Shown here piece after piece: positions 25,001-37,000 of a stretch of DNA of 64,000 nt. Below the pieces are notes generated by a model. The model was given only the letters and a program-made list of their open reading frames with translations. It was not told where the DNA came from and searched no databases. Within the stretch, counting starts at the first letter, position 1. Every line of letters starts with the position of its first letter. The stretch comes from Siphonodentalium dalli (lineage: Eukaryota > Mollusca > Scaphopoda > Gadilida > Siphonodentaliidae). The stretch lies in assembly GCA_032622095.1 (NCBI GenBank), contig CP136066.1, positions 132,897,917 to 132,961,916 on the forward strand. The letters are read 5' to 3'. Both the position numbers and the translations under genes were made by a program.

Positions 25001-28000
25001 AGCACATTAAGTCAATTGTATTAGCTACAGACCCAGAGAGAGAGAGTTAATATAAATACACACACAGACATCAATTGTGATTTTTATCAGGCTGACAGGT
25101 GTGAACTTAATGCTTAGACAGCACTCATGCCAATGTGGGTTATTAAAATAAAATAAAAACAAATTATTGTTCTCTAACCTGAATTTAGTGTGTCTGGCAT
25201 TTGCAGAAAGAGGTTCCCAGAGGGTGAATTTAGTTATGCTATCCTGCACAGCAGTCTAGCATCACCAAATACACTAGCCAGGGTCCTCATTCTGCTTAAC
25301 CTCATCTTCTGGGAAGTATATAGGCACTTAAATTGACACTTTTACTTACTTTTTCCCTTCTGTTTATAGTTTCTATATCCCCTAATTTGTGAATATAAAA
25401 TGCATAATTGAGGTGCCCAGTGGGTGCACATCACCAACTTTAACTGGAGAACATCAATCTAATGCTATGTCTCCCATAGCAGTTGAGGCCTACACAGAAT
25501 GAGGTCCCCAGAGGGTGAATTTGGTGATGCTAGCCCACATTGCAGGATTGTGTCATTAAATTTACCCTTTGGGGACCTCATTGTGCAAATGTCAGACACT
25601 ATGTTCAGGCTTGGCTGTTCGAATATTTATATGTTCTTAACCACCAGTATCCAATTGAACTCATTATACCCTGATTTTGCAAAGAAAACTTGGGGGGTAT
25701 ATTGGATTGAATTTGTCAGTCTCTATGTCAGACTGTTTTCCCATCCATCCATCTGTCATTATGTCTCTATCCGTCCATCAATTGTTTTCTTCTCCAGATA
25801 CATATTAAAGACCAAATGGGTTTATATATTTAGGTGTGGATGTAAATCCTTGTTTTGATCACAGCTGTAGGAGTAACACAATACATTGGTATCACTGGGC
25901 AAAATGTTTGTGCCATCATTAATTATCTTCATGTCAACAGGTCTCCCAGACTTTCTGGTAGCTGATAGTGGCTTTATGAATGGACTTTTATCCCATGTTT
26001 ATCTCAGATACAAATTACCTGTTTGACAGATAAAGTTTATTTTTACTATTAATATTAACCATTTCATGACCAGAGTTGTGCTGGTGAGAGCAATGAAGAC
26101 ACTGTGCTTCTGCATTCTCTCATATATGCTCCCATGGGAAGCCTCCCATATAAAAGAGAATGCACTGGCTTTCAAGGTCATGGTAATTTTGTTAAGGCAA
26201 TAGGCATCCAAATAAATCATGTATGTCATATTCTTGCAGGGATGTCGCCACTGTGTTGGGGGGGGGGGGGGGGGGGGGGTGATTTACAGATTTGTTCAAT
26301 GAAATGTAATTTTTGAGCTCACATCTTCTCTAGACTGAATGGGTTCATATTTGGTGTAGATATTCCCTAGGTGACTTACATTCATCATTCATATTTGTTT
26401 AAATGAGGTCACTCTATCAAATGGTTATGAAGGCAGGGCCATAACTCTTGCTCTCCATAGTACTTCTTAAAAACTACCTCTTCTGCTGTACCATCAGGTT
26501 GAACGGGTTCATATTTGGTATGAACAGTCCTTGGGTGACCCGGAGTTCAGATTTTTTTTCAAATGGTGTTATTGGTTTTAAATGGGGTCAACTAGGGGTC
26601 AAGCAAAGGAAAGTTTTCCTCTTAATATGCTTCCTTCACACAGATCATCAGGTCTATTTTACTGATATTTAGTATGAAGGGTTCTTTGGTGTCTGGGATT
26701 CAAATTTATTCAGATGGGGTCACCAGATTAAATAGACTGGGACCAGGGACATAACTGTATGTCTCTATAGTAATACTTAAAAATGTCTTCTCAAGAGAGG
26801 TTGGACTATTTAGCTTACATATAGTATGGAGGATCCTTTAGTGACTGAGATTCAGATTTGTTAACATGAGGTCAACCTGTTAAGAAATGACGGGGCTATG
26901 GGGACTTCACTTAAAACATCTACCTTGGAACTACCTGACTGATTAATCTGACATATATATGTTGTTTTCGGGTTCATGGATAATTGGGCTTCAAACATGT
27001 CTAAATAGTTTATAAAAAGGTGCTTGTGAGAATGGAAATTTCGAACAATTGAGAAAGTTTGAGACGTCAGTTGTGAAATTCCAACCTAAGACTTGGGAAT
27101 CTGGAGCCCGGTCAGGAGGGGATATGTTGAGCTGGAGGGGGGATCTGTAGTGTTCCATTGGTAATTAAAAGGTAGATATTCGCTGATCTCTGTTTAGATC
27201 CGCTTCTTATAAAGTGATTATGAAAAGTTCTGACTGTTATGGTCTCAAGAGTCCCAGTCTTATCAGTCTTTGCAGTCTGGTGAGCGACCCCACAGTCTTT
27301 GACTGTCTTGTTTTGTGGGTCGTTCATATCAAAATACAGGTCAAGTTCGAATTTGAGTTTGATCCAATGATTTTTCCCAGAGTTATTTTTTATAATTTTC
27401 TGTATGAGGGTACCTTCATGGTGTAATGAACTCCTCCTACAGTTTTGATCGTAGATATTTGAAACTTCAGAGTATTGTTACCCACATATTGGAGATGTGC
27501 AACATGTATATAGATGAGGGAAATTTTTTTTTTTTACGGAATTATTAACCCTTTCGACTAAGAACATTTCAACATTTTTTTAAATTTCTTTAACAAAGCG
27601 GCATCGACTTACCACGTTGTCGGGGGACACTGTGGTCGGCCGACCTTTTATTTTAAATTGCAGATTCCATGGTAAGATTAATTGTGACATTTATTAAATA
27701 ATATAATCACGAAACACTCTTTAATTTTGGAAAACCCCTTAAAAAAGGGGTTAAAGTGACATTTCAGCATGGCTCCATATCTAATATCAATTGGTATGTG
27801 AATATGTACATATGTGCAAAATGTCATGCTTTAGTCATGAATTGAACTATTCTTTTACTAATATACTCCACTAAGATGGTATCAGGAGTGCGGGTGCTCC
27901 AATGGGATGGCTGACGTGCCTGGTATCATCCAGTTGTCATCCTGAAGGGCATCTTCCACTCGTTGGGTTCCGAAATCCAGTCTGGAACCACTTCTGGTCG

Positions 28001-31000
28001 TCCAACAGCAGGAGACCGACAGAGATTCCAGCGAAGTGATGCCCTTTATTCTACCAACAGAGCCGAGCCGACAGCCAAAATCTGAGATCGAAGCGGGGTC
28101 AGATAATGGCTGTTGAGGCATCCAGGCTCATCTGCAATATAGACAGATACATTTGGGATCAATTTAAATAAGGTTGTAAATTTTGGGATTAATTTGTAAA
28201 AACAATGGATTTCTACCAGTATATTTAACTGGACAAATAGTGTTCGTTGCCTCCTTTTGAACAAATGTGTAATGTCTGTTCATTCGAATATATTCCGTAC
28301 ACATTTCTCATAAGGATAATCAGAACTCACAATTTACTGAGGAACTTGTGATGAGTTCACAAGTTAATTTAGTTACATTAATGCTTATTAATCAAGCTAA
28401 TTCTTATAAAAAACACAACAGTGAGATGCAGGTGAACATACATCACTCTTCTGCATTATGTGACTACTCCGATCCAAGACACCCCACCTCCTACCAGTGA
28501 CAACCCTGCCACTACTGCATCAATTGTCTAGGCACTAGAGAGAGCACTCTCTGACCGCATGGGATATTTAAGTGACAACACATGAGTGGGGTATGATCTC
28601 AGCTTTAATGCACGATTATTTACAAGTTTGTCCTGCAGATAGCCCAATCGCAACTTAACCAATTTATAACAGATCCTCAGCTCTGACGAGAAACCGATGC
28701 AGAGAAACGCTGAAGAAACACTGCTGTACAGCGAAGGGAATTATGAGAATGGCCCGACGAGATACAATTCGGAGCAAATGCCTAAGAGGTGCTGTGAGGC
28801 GCCACTAAGGAGTAAGCTCACATGGCCAACAGGGAGAGGCCCAAACGAGCGCGATGTGGGTACAAGCAGGAGAGACCACTGGACAGCCCAAACTCCCTGT
28901 GACTTAGCACCGACCTGATGAGAACACACTCAGGCACTACAGAGAGCACTATCTGAATAAGCGTAAGAGGACTGCGCAGTCCATATAAACACTAGGTTAC
29001 TAACACCGATAAGCCACCCATCCAAGTTACCTTACAGGCTATAACGCTATGGCGACACGCACACTACCACTATCTGCAGGACCGCCATAGAGTGCGCACA
29101 CACTCCCCCAAACCAGGAGCTCCATGCCCAAAATACATCAATAATACATTTAATCCACCGGGAAAACCAGAATGTCGGTTGTCAGGAAGGTCTCCAAGGC
29201 GCCCTGGAGACTGTTCAAGTAGAGATCATTGCCGACCGGGGAGAGATGGATACCATCGGTATGAAACATGCCCTTGTCAGAACCGCAAATGTCAGGGTAC
29301 TGTTTAATACCACGACCCCCGTGATGCAGGACGAATCCCAACATTAAAGTCACGGCGCTGCCGAGCACCAACACTCTGGAGATACGCATTATGCCAATAG
29401 CGGCACGGGAAGATGTGTGACCAAATGAGGGTGCAGGATGGTAGAGTTTGTTACACATAGGAGAGCTCCTCCTTGACATTAGCGCGTAAGGCAAGGTACC
29501 CACCAGCTGTGATGTCGTTGGAGCCGAGCTGGACGACGATGTGGGTTGGGCGGCGAGACGGCGAGCAAGCTGCGAGTTCCTGTTCAAAGGTGGCGTGGAA
29601 GTCTACCCAGTGCATACCACGAGTGCCGATCCATAGAACGGAAGTGCCACAGCTGGACAGCTGGAGATGTTGACCAACAGGAGCCGCACAGCACGCTGGT
29701 GAGCCCAGTAGACGTGGGATGATCCCAAGACCCAGATAATTGCTACTGAAACGAGACTAAGCAGATGTTGAGCAGATGTATCGACGACAAACATCAGACC
29801 GCCAACGACCCCGGTGTTGGATGGCATGGTAAGGGGTGCCCAGATGTGCCAGATATGTTGCGCCACCAGAGTGCCAGATGTACGCAATGCCAGATGGAGC
29901 ACGGCCCGAAACTGGGCGAAAGTGAGCGGGGTCTGAGTCGGGTGAGAAAGGAACAGTCCTGTGGATCACTGTGTCAAATAGGGGCAGAGCCATGGACATG
30001 ATTCTTTCCCTAAATAGTTATTCCTAAAACATCGTCTCAAGAACCAGTTGGCATATTTAGCATATATTTGGTATGGAGAGTCCTTGGGTGACTGGTATTC
30101 ATATTTGTTCAAATGGGGTCACCAGGTCAAATAGGGGTGCGACCCTATAGTAATTCTTAAAATGGCTCCTCCTCGAGACCCACCAGGGTGGGGGTGATCA
30201 GGTCCATGCAGTTGAAAATTTCAAAGTGGACACCCCACTGCTCAGTGGAGACCCACTAGCTACGTCCCTCTTTAGGACTACTTGTTTTTAAGTTATTTTG
30301 ACAAGTACTATTTCTTATGGTCTTCCTAGTCCCAGTCTTCTCAGTCTTTACAGTCTGGTGAGCGTCTCTACAATCATTGACTGTCTTGTTTGGAAATTGG
30401 TCTCAGATTTTAAAACTTACAGCAATATTTTCGTGATGGAAGGATATAACCATGTTATTAATTACAACTAACATCATCTCTTCATGCTTCATGTATCTAT
30501 TTCTACAAATCCATGGTTAGCAAAGACATTTCAGCAAAATTTGAGAAGTTAAATTGTTTATCTTCGCTAAACGTCTACTCACAAATTTGGACTGTCTGCT
30601 TGCCAAACTAAACGGATATAAACTATTTTAATACATTGGATGGCTATGATTGGACAGATCATTAAAATTCATCAATAATTCTAATGATATACTGATATTG
30701 CAACAAGTAATGTACAAGGTAGTTTCAGGTTGATCATGTGTTCAGGTGTCAATCCAATTGCATGAAATTAGTCTGTTACTATAAGTAGAAAAAGAATAGT
30801 CATGTATGAATATTCATCGATAGTAGATGAGTAGTAATCTATCGGATATAGTATGGCAGCATGCAACCAATCAGAACGCGAGAAATAGTAGTGAGATATA
30901 ATATCAGACTACAATGTCCCAAGCTCTTGAAGAATTTCCATTTCTATTTCTCGTATTTCTATTCTCCTCTATTAATATCATTCTTTGTTTCCATAGAGGG

Positions 31001-34000
31001 TCATGATTTTCACAAGTTCTATTCTAGAATTATCCCGCATTGTTTATCTGGGAATAAGGATTTTTGGACTAAACTATATTTCCATGTATAAATAAACATT
31101 ACTTTCTTACAATAATATTCATTTGTGAGTTCAACTTCAGCTCCCCATCTTTGTTGACAAATGTAGGAATATGTATAGCATCCATAATGCAACCACTTGT
31201 TTAGTTATTATATCATGTGACTTTTCTGATTTTCCATCTTGATTGATGATTCTTGAATTCTTTCATATTGCACTGATAATGATGATTGTCGTGACATATT
31301 CATTTCTGTTTGCTTTCAGTGCATTGTAGCTGATGACCATTATGGACCGATTGTTGATAGCATTAAACAGTATCCTTTAATTGTAGTTCAAATCCAGCTG
31401 AATGTTTTCTATTGTTTGCCCTTGGAAGATATACTGAAGATTCCCTGCGGTTGTCAAAACCTGGTGGTTATGTTAAAGAGCTTTTTATGTTACTATCTCT
31501 TGTTAAGGTGAAATGTATTGAGATAGAATGACACCAGTGGTTGAAATGGTGAATGATATTACACAAGCTTGTTGTGACATGATGGTACAATGTAAAGTGA
31601 GAACCCACTGTGTTCTATGATTATTGCACACCCAGAGACTGTAGCTTACAAAATACTAAAAACTTTTGCATTTGACTGCTGGCCTTTGTCAGCAAGTATA
31701 TAATTCCAGAACAATTAGATTATGATTACTTTGAAATATACATTGATCAGTAGACTATACCAATTGTGTATATATGTATGTTAAAAAAGTTATAAAATTT
31801 GGGTTACATAAGATACATCAACATTTTCTGTTAAAGACAATGTTAATTGTAAAACATGTGAAGTAGTGTACTAGTATGTGTTTAGATGTCTGAAATGTGA
31901 TTAGGCTGTGAACGTTGGGGAAACTGTTTGGAGGAGAGAATAGATAGGTTTATTTAGAGAATTTCTAACTTCCGAAGCCAGTCACTTTTATCTTGGGTCC
32001 TGCAAACATTTTGATTTTGGCTGAACCCATTATCGTACTGAATAACCTTTTTAATATTCGAGAATCGAACCGAATATCAAATTGAACAAAATAACAGATT
32101 GGACAATTCAAGAATGTCCATAAATAAGGGTATTTTCCACACAGGAAAGTTCAGTTTTATCTCTCAGTTGATGTTGCACGTTTCTTTTGGGGAAGTAAAA
32201 TAGAGCGGGTTTCCCTGAATCTGCTCCAGCAAACATATTCGAAGGGTGAATGTGGAATGGTCAATATAAATAGTTTTATGCATTCAATGAAATAACATGG
32301 GTTAAAAAAAATCTTTTTTCAACAGGCAGTCTATGGGCTATATTCACATCCTAAAATAGATATCTCACCAAAAATTGGTATCTTGCTATTCCTAAAACCC
32401 TGTGGATGAGATTGATGACCTGTGGATGAGATTGCTATTCCTAAAACCCTGTAATGAGATTGATGACCCTTTCTGGTCTGATGTGATAAATGCATGGGCT
32501 AATTTTAATGAAGCCATTACGCCTAATAAATCAGAAGCAATATTATTACAGATAACTACTGAGTTTACTCAGAACAGGAATCCCATAGAGAGTCTTTGAC
32601 TAGATAGAAAAGGAATTTACTTTATAAATGACATGATTAACGAGAATGGATGTTTATTGAGAGCAATATGAAGAAAACTCTCATATCCAAGTCACTTTAT
32701 ATTATATAACCGTGTAAGCAAGGCTGTTGAAAAAAAGTTTCTGAATTTGAAACCTGAATGTATCCAACTAAGATGGTTACAGCGACCTATCATGCTTTTC
32801 CAACTATATCGACTCCTGTGCTCATCATCTAGAGATAATTATAACGCAATGGCACACTTAAGAATAGTGATACCTAAGTCAAATGGGAATCCGATCTGAA
32901 TATCCAAGTAGATGAAGGAGTGTGGGCGAAAATCATGGCTATCCCTTTTATAAGTTGCCAAGATATCAAATATCGATGGTTCCAATACCGAATTAATACA
33001 AGAATTCTGGGGACAAATTACCTTCTGAAGAAAATATAACAAAAAGAGAGTGATTTATGCACATTCTGTAAACAAGAAGCGGAAACAATCAAACGCTTTA
33101 ATACTATGGGAGTCTAAAATTATATCAAAATTTTGGGAAGAAATAGTGAAATGGATATTTCGGAGCACTGGAACTATATAGAACTGAATTCAATGTCAGT
33201 TATATTGAAAATACTAACATACTAACTACAATACTTATATTCGTGAAATTCCACATATATAGATACAAATTCGTGAGGAATATCCAAGCCTTGTGGACAG
33301 AATCGGAGCTCAAAACATTACTATGCAGTTGAAAAGATGTCATTCTGCAACAAATGCCTCGACCATGCCTTCTATAGACAATGGTAACACTGGGAAGATC
33401 TGCTGAAAACATAGGAGATAACTCTATGACTATATATAGCATAACTAACTGAATGAAAGTCTTCATTAAAGGAACACTTTTTTATCAGAATTAACTCAGA
33501 AATAGTGAATTAACGTGTAATTATCAACAAATAATCAGTGAAAATCAAACTGAAACACATACTGAAGATGAACAGTGAGTATAAAGTATACCTGTGTTAT
33601 TCTTCTGTCAAACAGCTGAGAAAATATCCTTATCCTAGGTATTGATTATTTGGAGCAGTAGCCTCATAATCACAACTTGTGCATGTTACGGTTCTATTTC
33701 AAGCCAATCACAGCTGTTACGGTTCAATACAGGAGATTTATTTGAACGAGTTCTGCACTTTGGGCAGAATATTGTTTGGCGCATCAAATGTTTTAAACCC
33801 TATAATGAATGTAGCATATGTTATTTGCATAATCCAACAGGTATATTAAGAAATAATAGTATATATAGCTATCTAGTATAACCAGAGATTAAGTGACATT
33901 AGCTTTCCTTTTAGCGCTCGATCAAATATTGACTGTAATGTATATAGAATATGTAGCTAGTGTCATCGCTTAAACTCTTTATGTCTGTGAGGGGGATTTG

Positions 34001-37000
34001 AGCATTTATTGGGCGAGGATCTGCTGAGTCCAATAGATGCCAAATCACCCAAGCAGACATAAACAGTTTAAGCGATGACACTAGCTACATATTTTATTTA
34101 TCCATCACACAAAACTTGCCTTTTGTGAGGTAAATCTGTCATTTTCCTCAGTTTTACATTCGTTACTTCGATATCACCCTTACATTTATTAGGTCAAGCA
34201 AACTAGTTACCATTCATGACATGGGAAAACCAGAGTGCTGCTTAGAGTGAAATAGTTTTTTTTTTTAATAGTTATTCTAAGCTGGCCTTGTTCTAATGGT
34301 TTATAGATGTTTTAAAGCGAAAACACATATCTGTTTGATGAATTATTTATCAATTGTAAATATTGGTAAATTATGGATGATTAAAATGTCCCAAAATCAC
34401 AATGCCATTTAGGTTTGGTTGGCATCTCTAGTTACTTGCGCAATTTGCATATACAATTATGTCATGAAAGTAGTACTAACCTAATAAATCTATGTTGACC
34501 TAATAAAGCTACATTGACGTAATAAATGTAATGTTTATTATGCAGTCTTTATATAGCCAATAGAGGTAGTGAGCAGTAGATAAATAACAATATCCCCTCT
34601 CCAAGTTGAGCTACAGTATCATTGAGACTTTCATATTTTTGGGTTTGAAGTTTGCTCAGACTGGGACTATCATGGCTGAGCACATGTCAGAATGTGTTTT
34701 TTGTACCGATCCAATCACCTGTCAGAATATGATTTTCGTACCGATCCAGTCATCTGTCAGAATGTGTTTTTTGTACTGATCCAATTAGTCCCAATCTGCT
34801 GGTACGTAAACCAGCTAAGATATTGGGATAGACAGATTCTGTGTTTACGTCCCAGAACGCCCTGATAGCCTTTCTATGACAGTGTTTACGCGCTAGTTAC
34901 CAGAAATAAACGTAATCAAATATCACAATTTAGACAATAAACGGGGTTGTTCCGTAGAAGACATGATGTTTGTTCTCAACACCACATCAATTGTCATTTG
35001 AAAGTAGTAATTTAATGTGAGAAAATTATATTGCAGTGTTTACATATTTTAAAAAGTATGCAAACTCAATTGACCTCACAAAGTGACATCGGCATATTCC
35101 GGAACTCATAAGGTAAACATCAACAACCCCACGTGTTCATAAATCATGAAATACCCGGTAATTTGTAAATTGGAAATTACATATATATTGCTAGTCCAAG
35201 TCTTCTTGTACTAAAACCAGCTAAGATATTGGGATGGCGATGCTGGCGTTTAGTCCAAGACCGCCCTATATGCTCGCTTATGACACGGCTTAAGCGTTAG
35301 TGACCCGCTCAAATAAAACCACAATTATATGAAATAAAATATCACAATTGCGACAATAAACGGATATTTTCCGCAGAAGACATGCTATTTTATCTGAAAC
35401 CCACATCAGTTGTGAATTTAAAACGGTAATTTAATGCGAAAAGAGACATTTACCTCAATGTTTACAATTTTTTAAAAGTATGCGAACTCGGTTGACCTCG
35501 CGAACTGTGTTCGGCATTTTCCATTGAAAATATTCCATAGATTTTGGACAACAACGCAAATTACGAAGAATTCTCCATTGTAATCGTAATTATGTGTGTC
35601 AATAAATAAAATAATAAATAGATTAATTAAACATTGAAGATATAAATGTAATACATTAAATAAATTACGGGGAATTACAACCCTCTCAAAGTTTAAAACA
35701 GTGTAAACACAACGAGTATTGGAATAAATAATATGGTGCTACATTTCCCACATTTGGTGGACTTCGGCGAAATTAAGATATATACTAAGCGAACAGAGCA
35801 ATATACTGCTCTTGTTAAGCACACAAAAAATCAAACAAAATTTGTATAAATTTTTAACCTTAAAGGCACGTGAGGTCTTAATTGTCGAAAATATTCATAT
35901 TTGTTCCAAACACCGTAAACAGAAAAACATTAAAAAGCATACAGTTTCGTTCAAATATACGATGACCATCGCGTAAACAGCATGTTATCATAAATACCTA
36001 CTATATTTTACCTAAGCAAGAGCCTGATTGGGTTACAGAGGACAGCACAATGCTACTGGCTAATCACACACAAATGGCATAAACGCTCTTTATTAGTTCC
36101 ATATCAGGAATTCACCAACAAAGAACGCTCTTTATGTTTACCATCATAATATAAACAAACACCAGAAAAGTAACTTTTTATGCTTTTGTTTACATAACAA
36201 TGGTTAAACATATGAGAATAACATACTGTTTATGCGATATTTCTTATTTATATACGGACAAAGTCTGTTTACATTTTGATGTTCTTTCTGTTTGTGGCGG
36301 TTTTTGACGGTGGAAATATTTTCACAGGATACCCACCGCCAAGGACAACAACGCAAATTACGAAGAATTCTCCATTGTAATCGTAATTATGTGTGTCAAT
36401 AAATAAAATAATAAATAGATTAATTAAACATTGAAGATATAAATGTAATACATTAAATAAATTACGGGGAATTACAACCCTCTCAAAGTTTAAAACAGTG
36501 TAAACACAACGAGTATTAGAATAAATAATATGGTGCTACATTTCCCACATTTGGTGGAATTCGGCGAAATTAAGATATATACTAAGCGAACAGAGCAATA
36601 TACTGCTCTTGTTAAGCACACAAAAAATCAAACAAAATTTGTATAAATTTTTAACCTTAAGTTTGAAAAGTCCCACTAAAACGGAAGAACTATATTTCGA
36701 AACTGTGTGATTCGGTTCTCCGATTATTTTATCAACACAAAAGTCAAAATGCACATGGATGAAAATCACACGGATGGAAAGTCAGACACAAGAGTTCTAA
36801 TTTGCTCCAATTTTGACAAGTTGCTTGCGAAAATTGTCAACAAAACTACCGTTCTGATCCTCCATTATGTCATTAAGTTTTTAGTGCGGGAATTGTTCTG
36901 AAAGCACATAGAAAACTGGACTTTCGGGCGATCGGTTTTCGCCATTTTTGTTCGGAAAACCCGCGCTATATATAGAAACGGAAAGTAGAATTCCCAGAAC

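Larger units (their letters stand above)
23541..27654 (+). mobile_element. Helentron-like element D, nested in R copy 2
   Basis: The 5' hairpin GTCCCCC...GGGGGAC (23541-23569) is followed by GTCC minisatellite. The 3' end has GGGGGAC, then the perfect 12-bp palindrome GGTCGGCCGACC (27634-27645), then TTTTATTTT. The flanks rejoin as the uninterrupted R sequence of copy 1 (reverse strand near 10625-10640), in a TT site. It contains B2 and core repeats like those of C1. Confidence 0.8.
15720..27850 (-). repeat. Dispersed repeat R, copy 2, split by pogo and D insertions
   Basis: The pieces 15720-15851, 22657-23540 and 27655-27850 are, in order, the reverse complement of R copy 1. The intervening DNA is a pogo-like element and element D. 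Copy 2 lacks element E, so it preserves the empty site for E, while copy 1 preserves the empty site for D. Confidence 0.8.
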
